From: Trichosphaerium sp. ATCC 40318
Lineage: Eukaryota; Discosea; Flabellinia; Trichosidae
Length of the DNA: 64,000 nucleotides
Direction: 5' to 3'
Assembly (NCBI GenBank): GCA_038496445.1
Contig: JALMLS010000174.1
Coordinates: forward strand, 1 to 64,000
In this document: positions 9,230 through 20,879 of the stretch, piece by piece
How positions within the stretch are numbered: position 1 is the stretch's first letter
How the letters are laid out: each line of letters starts with the position of its first letter
Made by a program: the position numbers and the translations under genes
Notes under the pieces: model-generated
Told to the model about the DNA's origin: nothing
Databases searched by the model: none
Seen by the model: only the letters and a program-made list of their open reading frames with translations

Positions 9230-11286
9230 CTATTCTTTGTATTGCCTGGAGCGAACAATCTTCGTATCACTAATACCGCCTTCGCCGGTGTATGCCTTTG
9301 TTTTGTCTCGCATCTTGGCTTGACCAGAACGATTCTTCTTTTTCTCGAACCGTTTCTTGGCCTTAACGCGAGGATTGGATCGAGTCCTCTTGACTGTACC
9401 ACGTGCACTTCTGATTTCTTCTGTGATGCCACGCTTGGCGCCTTTATCGACTGTATCATTGTAATAGTCAAAAGACGTTCTCTGCCTCTTGCTTGGTTGT
9501 TCTCTAAGGAATCCTAGATCGTCGTCATCTATAGGCATGGAGTCATCACCCAATCCCAGATCCTCATCGTTGCCCATAGCATCGACCGGTGTACTTGGCC
9601 TGAGCTTAGTGTTAGCGAGGGTGCGGGCGCAAGTGTGGAAAGTATTTTATGGTACACGCACGTTGGTTGTTTCCTCTTGACGCCTTTGGATGGGACCTTA
9701 TCTGGTTCTGCGTCGAAGAAAGCTTTAAGTGAAGCATCTTCTTGTTGGCCTCTGATTTGTGTGAATTCGGGTATGGTAGGGGCGGTGTCTTTGCCCTGTT
9801 CCCATTTCGCAATGTCGCCAAAGGACTCGATACCAGCCAAAGGATTGAACTGTCCAGGCTTCACCCTTGATTTCTTGATGCCCTTCGCACGCTTGTAGTT
9901 GTCCTCTTCCCATTCACGTTGTTTTCTAAGAAGTTTGGCATGCGCTTTCGATTTTGCAATGTCATCGAGGCCAGTTGTTGTCCCTTCTTCTGGTGCTTCA
10001 CCAAACTCTTGCATGAGAAAGTCAGCCATGCCTGTTCTCTGTGCTTGTCTTCGCTTCTTGTCTTGTGCTTTCTCTCCTAAATAACCAGGGTAGTCAGTTA
10101 TCAGTCACAATTTTTTTTTGAAGGCCAGTGAGAGGCAAGTCACAAAAATGTATGTCGACACGTACGCTTCTTTGTGATGTGCTCTGGTAAATTTTGTACT
10201 GCTTTGTACTTGGCGTCTTGGTCTTGTTCCTCGTCATCAGAATCGTCCATATCCAGACCTGGTCTGTGAGCCAAATCGTCATTGGCAATGGCGCCAGTGG
10301 CAGCCATACGGAGTAGTTTGTCAATTTGATATTTAAGTTTTGTGTCAAGGGATGACAACCGTTGAAGGAACGTCCTGTGAAGGACAAGCTGTTCAATAAC
10401 AGGATGATCTTTAATTGACCTTCCTGACGTTTTCAACAATAAATAAAATGCTACATCTATGCAGTAAGCGAGCAACAAATCTATATTTTTAGGTCAAGGA
10501 AATAAGTGATAAAAATCAACAAAAATGTCATCAAAGAATATGTCGGTGGTAGGATACGCAATTTAACCTCGAGGTAGCTGAGACCCTTGTTCGTTGGTAA
10601 AGCTGCTTTCCTCAATCTCTCCAAGAGTGGTAGTACGCGCTCTTTGACCTGCTTGAGCTGCAACTTGAAAGAGTCGCAGAGTTTGACGACCTCCTCGCTG
10701 TCATCTACCACAATTTTTGTAACCTTTGTGGATCGTTTTGTCGTGACGGCGCCCAGGTCGTGTTTTCTAAAGCCTGATGATCCTTGTTGAGCGCCTTGGA
10801 ACATGTCCATGGCGTCGTCGTCTGACAGCTCTTCTAATTGTGATTCTTTGGCATCTCTTGCTTGTACTTCTTCCAAGAGCTCGTTTCCTACGTGTTTGGT
10901 TAAACATGGTCCAATTTTGGCGCAAACAAACAGTAATTCGCTGCCGCTGTTCAATTAGGCTTCGTTTGCGCCTTGTTGGGCGTAGGGCGTGGCTTTTACA
11001 GATTAATTGTTGGTTAAAAATTTTACCTTTTTTCTCAGGATCTCTGGTGTTTACTAAATCCTTCTGTTGGATATATTCATTACCACGATAATCTTCTGCG
11101 TCTTCTCCGAAGCGACTTCTTTCGCCTTGCACTTGTTTGTATACATCACGCTGTAAATACAATAAATACGCCAAATAGAGCAGTAATAGACAGTACCGAG
11201 TCACGAACGCCCTTTTTCACGTATTTTGTTCTATTTCGCAAATCTTCTCTCAACGCCTCAACGTCAGCGTGTGTCCTGGTTGACAT
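9230..11286 (-). CDS. UTP3: UTP3/SAS10 small-subunit processome protein
   Basis: The U3 snoRNP/SSU-processome component Sas10/Utp3 is needed for 18S pre-rRNA processing in the nucleolus. Six exons join in phase: 11197-11286, 11027-11150, 10558-10887, 10166-10480, 9662-10076 and 9230-9599, giving about 547 aa. The Sas10/C1D core is clear: VKERVLPLLERLRK, NKGLSYLEVKLHLLLAYC, DVAFYLLLK, HPVIEQLVLHRTFLQRL. The C-terminal Sas10 domain is also clear: RSNPRVKAKKRFEKK followed by GQAKMRDK and YTGEGGI near the end. Acidic stretches separate the two, as in relatives. The start ATG opens a 30-codon first exon immediately upstream of the divergent dynamin gene. I see no anomaly. Confidence 0.9.
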
Positions 11287-11386
11287 TTTGCTGTACTGAG
11301 TAGAAATCAAAAATGTAAATGGAATTTGCTTGACTTGAGTTGTTGGCTATTCAGTTCCTATATTTTGACGCTGCAACGTTAACGCC
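11287..11386. promoter_or_regulatory. Compact bidirectional promoter (UTP3 / dynamin)
   Basis: Only 100 bp separate the two divergent start codons, so both core promoters and 5' UTRs must fit here. No TATA box stands out. Confidence 0.55.
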
Positions 11387-14382
11387 ATGGACAATTTAAT
11401 ACCCGTAATAAACAAACTTCAAGACGTATTCAACGCTGTTGGGTCACACGGTCTTGATTTGCCTCAAATTGTAGTTGTTGGAAGGTACCTGGTTAGTTGA
11501 CGCATGTTTCAGGGCTAACAATTGGTTACAGTCAGTCTAGTGGCAAAAGTTCAGTATTGGAGAACCTAGTTGGCAGAGACTTCCTTCCTAGAGGTGGTGG
11601 CATCGTTACCCGACGCCCGTTAGTTCTTCAACTAATTAATCTGCCTAAAACAGACCAAGACTCCGGTACGCGTGTCTAAGCACCCAACGCCGGCGCCTCA
11701 GGCATCAAAACAATCTTAAAAAAAATGCAGTGCTTTTCTGTGACTAAGGGTTCTAATAACTCACTACAACACTGTAGGTGAATGGGGAGAATTCAGCCAT
11801 CTACCAAATGAAATGTTTCACGATTTCAACAAAATACGTGCCGAAATCCAACGCGAGACGGACAGGCTTGTAGGCACCAACAAAGGCATATCACCTCTGC
11901 CAATTGGCCTAAAGATTTACTCTCCTCACGTACTAAACTTGACACTCGTCGATTTGCCTGGTATGACGCGTGTCGCTGTTGGCGATCAACCGTAAGTACT
12001 CTGTCCTTGAAGAATTATTCTCAAACCTACTCAAATTTACAGAATCACGACAAGGGCACCATTCGCGTGTGCACTGTTGTCTCGAACTTTTAAGAATAAT
12101 TCACCCGTTTTTTTACATTTGTAAAATGTCATTTTGCACATGCCATTATTTTTTTACCATGTGTTGACGTTGTTTGTCCCCTGTAGGCACGACATTGAAG
12201 AACAAATTCGTAAAATGATAATGTCTTACATTGAAAAGAAGAATGCCATTATCCTCGCTGTATCGCCGGCCAACCACGATCTCGCCAACTCTGACGCTTT
12301 GAAAGTGGCACGTATTGTAGATCCACAAGGAGAGCGGACTATTGGCGTCTTGACAAAGTGTGACATCATGGACAGAGGGTGCGTACCCGCCTTCAACGCA
12401 TAGAAATCCAATTATCCAAGTACTGTCAAGCCCCCTTCTAACACTATTGCCTAGCACTAATGCCAACGATATTCTAACAGGGCGTGTGTATCCTCTAAAG
12501 CTTGGATTCATCGCTATTGTGAACAGGAGTCAAGCTGACATTATTGCTGAAAAGTCAATCAAGCGTGCTCTCACAGACGAGAAGGCTTACTTTAAAAAAG
12601 AGTACACTGATCTCGCACACCGCTGTGGTACTGCCTTCCTCGCAAAGACGCTCAACAAGGTACGTAAATGAACTCCTGATACGATGACTTACTAGCAGAG
12701 TGTAGCTGTTGCTTCGACACATTAGATACTGCCTTCCTTCCCTCAAAACAGAGATTCAAAAACATTATTTAGAGGCACAACAAGAGTTAAATTCGTATGG
12801 CGATGTCATGTACGACTCTGAAACGAGCAAGGTATTGCGAGAGTGATGGTCACGTATGTGTTTCATTAATTCATGTTCGTTATTAGGGTGCAGCGCTCTT
12901 GCAAATATTAACAAAATTCTCAACTGCTTATCGCGATTCTATTGACGGAAAGCTTCAAGACAGCTCAGCCAACGAGTTGTACGGTGGTGCGCGTATCAAT
13001 TACATTTTCAATGAGGTGTTTGGTCAGTGCATCTCCAAGATGGCTGTTGACGGCCTCAATCCTAATGATATACGCACTGCTATCCGTAATGCCACTGTGC
13101 GTCCTATTATTTACACGTTTGAGCTTGTAGACAAAGTTGTACTTATAATTGACTTCAGGGACCACGTACTGCCTTGTTTATTCCTGAGATTGCGTTTGAT
13201 CTCCTAGTAAAGAAGCAAATCACGCGACTAGAGGATCCATCCTTACAGTAAGGCGATTAAAAAAAAAATAGAGCAAGACGTCAGTTTCGCTCACAGTGTG
13301 GTGTTTAGGTGTGTAGATGCTGTATACGATGAGCTCCTCCGTATTGTGTCTCAAATTGAATCAAAAGAACTATTGCGATTTAGTACGCTCAGAGAAAAGG
13401 TTGTGGCTGTAGTACACGATCTATTGGGAAACTGTCGCGAACCAACCAAGAAGATGATTCGCAATTTAATACAGATTGAACTTGCTTTCATCAACACGGC
13501 ACATCCTGACTTTATAGGTAATCATGACCCCCCACATGGAATCTCTAGTTTTCTAAATATCTATTAGGAAGTACTGGGGCCCTTGGTAGCATTTTGGAGA
13601 AGATGGTTAAAGAGAGAGTGCGCTTCAGTCAATACTCCAAATTTTTCTAAATTGTGCCTTTGTAGGTAAAGGAAGAGGATAGACAACGACGTGCAATGCA
13701 AGCACAACAACAAGCGCAACAACAAGGGTACCCTCAAGGGCAGCCACAAAGACCACCACAACCGTATCCAGATAGTCACCAAGAGGACGATTATTCGTCA
13801 TCCTCCTTCTTTGGCTTCTTTTCGCGCTCTGGGAAGCCATCCAAGTCTAAAAAGTCCTCGCGCCAAAAGACAAACGCCGCAAGCGTACCAAACAAACTGG
13901 AACAGGTTCGTTCTCGTCAAATGTGACTCATGCGCGCCCGATTGCGACAAGTACTCACAAATCGTCACTAGGTGCCTCAACGTATTAACATCCCAGACAC
14001 GCACGCTCCTTCTGATAAAGAGCGTCTAGAGATTGATGTCATTCGTACGTCTATTGGCTGGCTCTTTTTTGCCTGTTAAAAGTGTTGAGGGCTATCACTT
14101 ACTGGTTTTTTTCTAGAATCCCTCATTCTTTCGTACTTTGATATCGTCCGTAAGAACATCCAAGACTCCATTCCAAAGGCCATCATGCACTTTTTGGTGA
14201 ATAGATCAAAGAGCAATGTACAAAGCGATCTCGTGACCAACCTGTACAAAGAAGATTTGTTCGATGAGCTATTGGAAGAGGACAGCAGCATTGCAGGACG
14301 ACGCAAGGCCAGTAAACAAATGGTAGATATGTTGAGGAAGGCCAGTCAGATTCTCAATGAGATTCGTGATACACAAATCTAA
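11387..14382 (+). CDS. Dynamin-related GTPase (Dnm1/Vps1/DRP1 class)
   Basis: Dynamin-related proteins assemble into helices that pinch membranes in organelle fission or vesicle scission. Thirteen exons fit in phase from 11387-11484 to 14117-14382. The G domain has the P-loop GSQSSGKSS (split by intron 1), switch T in [23 protein letters not shown] and TKCDIMDRG. The middle domain includes [21 protein letters not shown] and the [24 protein letters not shown] region. A variable Gln/Ser/Pro-rich insert B replaces a PH domain. The C-terminal GED starts about [32 protein letters not shown]. The lack of PH and PRD domains places it with Dnm1/Vps1. A Cys occupies the usual Leu of the TKLD motif. 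Mitochondrial/peroxisomal fission or endosomal sorting are both possible. Confidence 0.92.
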
Positions 14383-14493
14383 TCCCAGGCTCTCCTTCTA
14401 CTTTGTACAAAAACAAGCTCTTTTTTTTTTGATCGTTTCTTTGTAAGTTGTGGTTGAAAAAAAACAAGTTGCCCCACCCATTTTAATCGTGGT

Positions 14494-15278
14494 TTATTTT
14501 GCATTGGCTGTCTCTTCCACCGGTTGTACTACATTGTTGCCACCGTTTCGTCGTTCGTTGATACGGTCTCTGTCTTCCTTGTATTGTAACATTATCTTCT
14601 CGACTTGCTCCTGCTCTGCCTTTGCTTGTGCAATTCGTGATGGTGATTTAATCTCTCGTTTCTCCATAATATTCAATTGGTAGTTTAGCACATCTACAAC
14701 AGTTTTTTTTTGTAAGCACGTGATACGAACCGCCACGTTTGCAAAAGAAAGGGTTATATATAGGTACACTTACCAATGCCAACAGTGAGGTTTTGCTCGT
14801 TGTACACCTCAAGTACCATCCACTCTTCGAATTCAAATACAATCTTCTTGAACCCAATCGTGTTCATAAACTCTGTGCCGCCTTTTACGTTAGCAATGCG
14901 CGTCCTGAAGCTGTAGGGCTATACTTAGTATTTTTGTAACGTCAAACAACAAAAAGAGGTGTCAGTCGCCCTCCCACGGCGATATTAGTCGTAGTGGAGG
15001 GTCATCAAAACAATTTGCGTACGTGTTGCTTCGCATTTTGATCTTGCGTATCTTTTCGTTGTTAGGCTCCTGCATTATCCTTGATATGATGCGAATAAGC
15101 GTCTCTATCATTGTTTTTATATTCTACAACTGATTTAGCCGGAATTTCAACAAGTTGGGCTGTTTAATGCCTTGGGAGGTTCTCTCCTCGTTGTTTGGAG
15201 GTCAAATATCCTGTACAAGGTCTTGCGCTTTTGTTTCATCGCCTCAGTGTACTTTATCGCCGTTGTCGGTTGGCTCAT
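14494..15278 (-). CDS. Small PUB-domain protein (about 181 aa)
   Basis: PUB domains bind the C-terminal tail of the AAA-ATPase p97/Cdc48. Exons: 15171-15278, 15023-15123, 14774-14910 and 14494-14693. The core reads MIETLIRIISRIMQEPNNEK, IRKIKMRSNTF, RIANVKGGTEFMNTIGFKKI and EEWMVLEVYN, closely matching the helical PUB fold with its conserved F/V-x-G-G-x-E-F-[ML]-x-x-[IV]-G-F motif. A Glu/Lys/Gln coiled tail follows. There is no PNGase, UBX or kinase domain, so it is a stand-alone PUB adaptor. The first intron (15124-15170) would need a GC-AG donor. If that is wrong, the gene starts at 15111. The protein may act as a Cdc48 cofactor. Confidence 0.7.
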
Positions 15279-15641
15279 GCTGTATTCGTTCGTTTTTGAC
15301 GTGTTTGACTTGAGTTGAGGAGCGGCGCCTTTAACTATTTTCAGTGTTTGTTATGGGAACAAAGTCAATACTAAAATAACGGACAAAGTTGACAGGGGCA
15401 GAAATAATTTATTAGGTTTTTAGATAAGGGAGGTGTTAAATAATAGTCCTGTCGTGTTTTACTACTGGCTTGAAACGTGGAATAGGCTACAAACAATTGA
15501 TTAAGGAAAAACAAATCCCAGAGTAGAAATTCGTGTACCTCAGCCAACTGCCACTCCTTGAATAAAGATAATTCTTATGATGAAGAAGATTCCTGTGCAT
15601 AAGTAAGTTGTTGGGTCAACAATTAAATTAAAAGGAAAGTG
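15279..15641. other. Intergenic spacer between two minus-strand genes
   Basis: About 360 bp with no supported frame. It should contain the PUB-gene promoter (right of 15278) and the 3' end signals of the acidic-protein gene. Confidence 0.5.
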
Positions 15642-16713
15642 TCACTTTTTTTTATCACGTGCCTCAGAAGAAGAATCAGAGGCGCCAGCACTGCTATCTA
15701 TGCTACTGCTCGACTCTTCATCATCTTCACTGGATTCATCGCCCTCGCTAGACTCTTCACTGCTGCTATCATCCTCACTGCTCTCGTCATCCTCGCTGCT
15801 CTCGTCGTCCTCGCTACTCTCTTCGGCAGAGTCATCTTTAGCGCTGGCGTCTGCTGAGTCGTCATCGCCACTATCGTCTGAAGATTCTTCGGAACTTGAG
15901 TCGTCTCCGCTGCTTGAGTCATCCTCGCTGGTATCATCCTCGTCGGATTGTGGCTCGCTGCTTTCGTCGTCGTTGCCTGATGAGCTATCGTCATCGTCAT
16001 CGTCTGATGAGTCGCCAGGGTCTTCAGGGCTGTCGCTGTCATCGTCATCGTCGTCATCATCGTCTTGTGGATTCTCAGCGTCGTGGTCCCTTTAATAACA
16101 GTTAACTATCAACCCAAAGTAGAGTAGCGTGGATAGCCATATCGTTAAAGTATAGAGAATCTAGAAAGCGGGGGGGGCTACAGAGGAGGATGCGATAAAG
16201 CGTACTTTGGCTGTTTGCTTCCGCCACAACAACAATAAGCCTCAATATCACAACAAGTAGTATTAGCGAGTATCTGACGGCATTCTCTTGTTTGCACGGT
16301 TAGTGCGAAGGGATCTAATAAAACCGGTGAGGTGCGCTCCGAGGCAAGTTGAGATAAAGTGCGCTAGTGCTCTAAGGGCAACACCGCTTTTGACGGGAGG
16401 TGGGTAAAAGATAGAGATCGGGTTTACTGTACCTTTATTTACTACGGCCGCAGTTTGTCCTGTTTCTTTAAGCTACAGAGCAGGGTTAGCACGATAAACG
16501 TGTTTTTTTTTGCCCCAGGTTTTTTTGAAACACAAACCACGTGACAACCAGGTTAGGGGATCGTACCTGTAGTTTATACCAATCTAGCGTATCCAAGAGT
16601 TCCTGTAGGTTGGAAGGATCAGAGTTTTGCGCTTGTTCTATGCGGGCTGAAAGGAATAAGATCTCCTTCTGCAGTTGACTAGCGGTTTCGATATTGCGGT
16701 GTTGTATTTCCAT
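15642..16713 (-). CDS. Acidic Ser/Asp/Glu-rich protein with N-terminal coiled coil and Cys cluster
   Basis: Four exons join in phase: 16567-16713, 16433-16472, 16206-16314 and 15642-16089, giving about 247 aa. The N-terminus (starting MEIQHRNIETASQLQKEI) is an amphipathic helix/coiled coil with a conserved-looking LDWYKLQLKE segment. A middle part holds a dense cysteine group (TTCCDIEAYCCCGG) that could bind metal. The last 130 residues are an almost uninterrupted Asp/Ser/Glu tract with casein-kinase-2-like SSEDDE motifs, ending in a short basic tail. Such tails are typical of histone chaperones, nucleolar proteins and Ca/metal buffers. The family is unknown to me. On the opposite strand the same tract gives a spurious poly-Ser frame. 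Confidence 0.65.
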
Positions 16714-17061
16714 CTGGACGGGGAGGTGCAGTGTTGATGCTTAGCAAATGTTTGACTTTTTGTTAAAATGCGCTGCGCCTAGCAATAGCGTTGTGTGCTA
16801 CAAGAGCACATTCCTTCGCTAAGTGCTCACTATTGGCATCATAGCAGCGTATTGTAGTTCGTGTTAATCGGATTTATGTTGTGGTCAAACACCACCGGCA
16901 GAAGCTATCGTGTGAACGTGATTGTAGCTTTTCAGCTGGCCACACTTCAACGGAATAACGTTTGGGTACGATTTTGTAGCAGCCGGCAAAATCTTAAACT
17001 GAAATTTGGCAGAATTCAAAAAACAATCAACCACTAGTGCTGCAACAGCTAGAAACACGCG
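16714..17061. promoter_or_regulatory. Divergent promoter region (acidic protein / DCP1)
   Basis: 348 bp between two divergent start codons. No coding frame with splice support is present. It should carry both promoters and 5' UTRs, but no core element can be assigned. Confidence 0.45.
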
Positions 17062-18010
17062 ATGAGAAGAGATAAAAAGGCACAAAGCGCATTAAACCTA
17101 ACCGTCCTCAAGCGGAGAGACAAAGACGTCACCAGCATTGTATTCTCCGCGGGACACGTTCAAATGTACTCTTGGGACGTTCAAGACAATCAATGGGTAA
17201 AACAATGATCAATTGCCCTTCAAATTCGCTAACAACGCCTCTGAAAGGCTCAAGATGAAATAACAGGTCCTTTGTTCATTGTTAGTCGGTACGCTCTTTT
17301 TAGCGTTTGCTCCAGTCCATAGGGTGTCTCTAAATACTTGTCAGTACTAGCGAACCCCAATATCAACTCAACGTACTAAATCGGAAGGGTTTAAACGATT
17401 TCGTTCAGCCAATAACTACAGACTTTGAAATAGACTCCAAGACTCTAGATACACCAAATTTTGTGTTTTACCAAGATTGGATCGGAGACGCCAAAAAGGT
17501 GAAAGGAATTTGGTTCTTTGACGACGAGGAGAAGGGCAAGTTCATGGAGCTCATAAACGAGTCTAAGCGCATGTACGTTTTGTACAGTACTCTGTAAACG
17601 GCTTTTTTGAAGTAGAATTCCAACGTTCATTTGCGCTCACGATTGGACCATAGAAAGCGCCAAACACTACAAGACATAACCACAAGCCAAGAACTGGATG
17701 ATGGGCAACCACCTGTGGAGCAGTTGACGAATCCGTCAATATCATTGCACCAACAAGCCAAGGAGAACATATTGCAGGACTTGTTTGGACAACAACCAGA
17801 AAAGCAACAGACACAAGCCAATGGAAATAGTTTCTTCAATGCCAAACCTGTGTCACAAACCAGTTTGACACGAGAGTCTGTCAGTGCAACATTGCATGCT
17901 TTAGCTGAGGTATTTTGGCAACTATTATTAATCTTTAAATCACTCAAATTCATAAGGACCCAACCTTTTTGGACATGGTATGCAGTGCTGTTGCCAGAAC
18001 CAGTCATTAA
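17062..18010 (+). CDS. DCP1: mRNA-decapping activator DCP1
   Basis: DCP1 is the EVH1-fold cofactor that stimulates DCP2 to remove the mRNA cap in P-bodies. Five exons join in phase: 17062-17196, 17248-17288, 17345-17572, 17654-17909 and 17957-18010, about 237 aa. Family signatures in order are ALNLTVLKRRDKDVTSIVFS, HVQMYSWD, EITGPLFIVSRTSEPQYQL, NVLNRKGLNDFVQPI and the decisive VKGIWFFDDEEKGKFMELI. A Gln-rich linker leads to a C-terminal AEDPTFLDMVCSAV helix, resembling the trimerisation/short C-terminal motif of longer DCP1s. The final 54-nt exon follows a 47-nt intron. The gene borders the transposon island but is intact. Confidence 0.9.
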
Positions 18011-18276
18011 AGGCAAATTATGGATATATTGATGCGATTTGTTGTTTGGCCATGAAAAATCATTATTCACATACCACATGGTGTTTGCTTTAGAGCACAG
18101 CCAAAAAGAAGCATTTGTAGACTATAGATTTAACCTTCATTATAGTCATTGTAAATATATTTAGCAATTTGAAAACTCAAGATAAATAAGCATCTTGGGT
18201 CAAAAATTGAATTTTGGTAAAATAAATATGTTTTGGATCTTTTTTGGTGTAGCAACAATTCACATAAGATCTATAA

Positions 18277-18400
18277 CAGTGGTAGAATTGGATAAAATAT
18301 GCATGTTCTGAACATGCAATATGTGGAAGAGATGTTCCTTGAGTGGATAATCATGAGCATGCTAAAATGTGCTATTTGCCTTATGTTTAATTCCACCACT
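18277..18400. mobile_element. Degenerate TIR element, family A
   Basis: It begins CAGTGGTAGAATTGGA and ends with the inverse TTCCACCACT. The interior has CATGTTCTGAACATGC-like decayed copies of the family A interior. It is non-coding and the oldest-looking copy. Confidence 0.55.
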
Positions 18401-18538
18401 AAATACACAGGGTAGCAACTTTTGAAAGATATTCATTACCCCACCTGGATCCAAATCTAAGGCAAGTAAACAACAACATTATTATTCAGACTCTGAAGCT
18501 CAGATGATTGGAAAAAATGCTGTATCTACCTGGTTCTA

Positions 18539-18712
18539 CAGTAGTAAAATCAGGAGTACGGATAATGTATGGGTAGAGTACGGGTCAACAATACGGAACC
18601 TGTACGGATTAAGTACAGGTCAAAAGTATGGGTCACGTACGGGTTTTGTACAGGTCAAAAGTACAGGTTCTGTACGGGTTTAGTACGGGTCAAAATTCCG
18701 ATTCCAGTACTG
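18539..18712. mobile_element. TIR element, family B (GTACGGGT-type)
   Basis: The left end CAGTAGTAAAATCAGGA and right end TCCGATTCCAGTACTG are inverted repeats, flanked on both sides by TA (18537-18538 and 18713-18714). The interior is made of diverged GTACGGGTCAAAA / GTACGG units. It is non-coding and MITE-like; the TA duplication points to a Tc1/mariner-type enzyme supplied in trans. Confidence 0.75.
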
Positions 18713-18824
18713 TAGGCTTAACAAGGAAAAAAAAACAGAAGTGGCAGTTGAAAATAAGCTAAGGGTAAAGTATCAATGAAGGTGATATGATGAAGTTCAA
18801 TCTGTTAGATTTAACAGCCAGTGG

Positions 18825-18885
18825 TGGCTTGGTCCAACAAAACATCTTGATTGCCTTGAACATCAACAACTTTCAAGTTGCCAAC
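18825..18885 (+). mobile_element. Small LINE remnant
   Basis: The frame LVQQNILIALNINNFQ matches HQQNILVALNIDNSQ near the C-terminus of the LINE at 22.3-24.3 kb. It is a short decayed fragment, followed by a partial family B copy (about 18886-18998). Confidence 0.5.
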
Positions 18886-19205
18886 AATAGTAAAATCAAT
18901 GGTACAGATAATGGGTAAAAGTATGGGTCATGTACAGGTTTTGTATGGATCAAAAGTATTGAACCCATACAAGTTAAGTACAAGTCAAAATATGTGTCAG
19001 CAGTTATAATTGTGTATGGCATGTTATAAGCACATGTATTTTGGTTGATTCTGCAGTAATTTGCCTTTATTCAGGAAAGTATAATTACCTATTTTTGTAA
19101 ATTTTTCTTCATTTGGTATTGATTCAATTGAGAATTATCTATATTAAGCCAACAAAAATGTGTTGTTGGTGCAAAACATCACTTTATGTGGGTGGAATAT
19201 CTTCA

Positions 19206-20655
19206 TCAAAGAGGAAAGAATTTCTGCATTTTCATATTCATAATTGAGCTGTTCTGTATAGCTTTTTCTTTGTTGCTTGAATATTTGAGAGTGTTATCAG
19301 ACCATCCATTCAGATTCAATGAGATGTATTTGATAAGCATATTGCCAATAGCTTTGGCATAATTCCATTCAAAGAATAGACACTGAAGTGGATATTGGCT
19401 ATCAGTATGTTGGACAAGGAGTACAGTGGTGGAATCGGACAGAACGCAAATCACACGTTTTGGGCACGTTTTGGGCACGTTTATTTTCCACGCAAAAGAC
19501 ACGTTTTGGGCACGTTTTGGGCACGTTTTTTTTTCACGCAAAAGGCACGTTTCTCTTCCACATGCTGGCCACGCAAATCGCACGTTTTGGACACGTTTTG
19601 GGCACGTTTATTACCTACGTTTTGGGCACGTTTTAGGCACGTTTATTTTCCACGTTTTGGGCACGTTTTGGGCACGCATATTTGCCACGCATATCACACG
19701 TTTTGGGCACGCATAAAACACCACTTTATAGAGGAAAAGAAAATAACAGTTTATTACGATACATAACACATAACGATTACAAAGAGGTTTGGTACAATTA
19801 TTACAAACTTTACATAAAACTATCCCCACATAAACAATACCCAGTTTATATCAACCAACTTCATGTTTTTGCCATTTTACCTGCTTTTTTCGCCAATCCT
19901 GCCTTATCGTAAATACTTAAGCAAGAACTTACCTAATTAGGCAAAAAATCTCAAATCCAATAATCGTCTTTAAAAAGGGGTTTAATGGAGTTATTGAGCC
20001 ATAATATCCTTAATCTACCCTAAATATCTATTTTCTATCGTTTTTGCCTTAAAAAAGGGGCACCGAACCCCAAACCACCACAAACCATGCATCGTACCTA
20101 ATAGTGGGCCATACTTCGTTTTTTAAAGGATTCGTACTAGTAGACCTGAGTTATTCACGAAAAATAGGAAAATCAAGAAATTGTTGGTTTTTGGGTATTT
20201 TTAGATTTTTTCGCCTACTTTTAGAGCCATGCCAATACAAACCTAACTACTGCTTACTTGGGTGAAAATACATGTTTTATTGTTGACGATCGGAGGCGAT
20301 CGGCTTTGGGGTGAGATGGTTGAGTTTTGAGTTTGTCAATTTTTTTATTTTGAATTTTTCTCCAAATTTCTATTAAGAACAAGACATGGTTAAAACACGC
20401 AAATGGCACGTTTTGGGCACGTTTATTGCAAATATACAACACGCAAATGACACGTTTTGGGCACGTTTTGGGCACGTTTATTTTCCACGCAAATGGCACG
20501 TTTTAAGCACGCGTATTTTGTCCGATTCCACCACTGATAGTTTGAGCATAAATCTTCAAAGAATATCACATGGTCTATTGATACCTCCAGAGTGTTGCCA
20601 GGTGACAGAGTGAATCCTAAGTATTTGTCAGAAAAGGATGAGGAAAGTGTCTGTT
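19206..20655 (-). mobile_element. Decayed LINE fragment, split by a family A element
   Basis: On the minus strand, 20537-20655 encodes KYLGFTLSPGNT (reverse-transcriptase region) and 19206-19423 encodes LFFEWNYAKAIGNMLIKYIS, both matching the LINE at 22.3 kb. The family A element 19424-20536 sits between them, and part of the LINE is missing. No intact frame remains. Confidence 0.65.
19424..20536 (+). mobile_element. Long TIR element, family A (1.1 kb, non-coding)
   Basis: Perfect terminal inverted repeats: CAGTGGTGGAATCGGACA at the left and TGTCCGATTCCACCACTG at the right. The outer 300 bp on the left and 150 bp on the right are built of GGCACGTTTTG-type 11-bp units. The central 700 bp is AT-rich, unique-looking and non-coding, and recurs inverted at 21331-22139. 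There is no transposase, so the element is non-autonomous. Confidence 0.8.
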
Positions 20656-20830
20656 CAGTAGTAAAATCGGGAGTACGGATAATGTACAGGTAGAGTACAG
20701 GTCAAAAAATACAGATCCTGTACAGGTTTTGTACAGGTCGAAAGTACGGGTTACGTACGGGTTTAATCCGGGTCAAAAGTACGGAACCCGTACGGGTTGA
20801 GTACGGGTCAAAATCCCGATTCCAGTACTG
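20656..20830 (+). mobile_element. TIR element, family B
   Basis: Ends CAGTAGTAAAATCGGGA and TCCCGATTCCAGTACTG are inverted repeats. The interior shows the 35-bp periodic GTACGGGTCAAAA / GTACGGAACCC pattern. Length is about 175 bp, like the copy at 18539. It sits inside LINE-derived sequence. Confidence 0.75.
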
Positions 20831-20879
20831 TTATAAGTTGTTAAAAAACAGGCCAGAGTACATATTTGCCACACATATC

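Noticed and set aside
15700-16105. Long plus-strand poly-Ser and Arg-rich frames
   Set aside because: They are the reverse complement of the Asp/Ser/Glu tail of the spliced minus-strand gene 15642-16713, whose four exons fit in phase.
19388-19716. Overlapping plus-strand frames rich in FGHVLGTF-type repeats
   Set aside because: They are translations of the 11-bp GGCACGTTTTG array of the family A element in every frame; repetitive DNA, not a gene.
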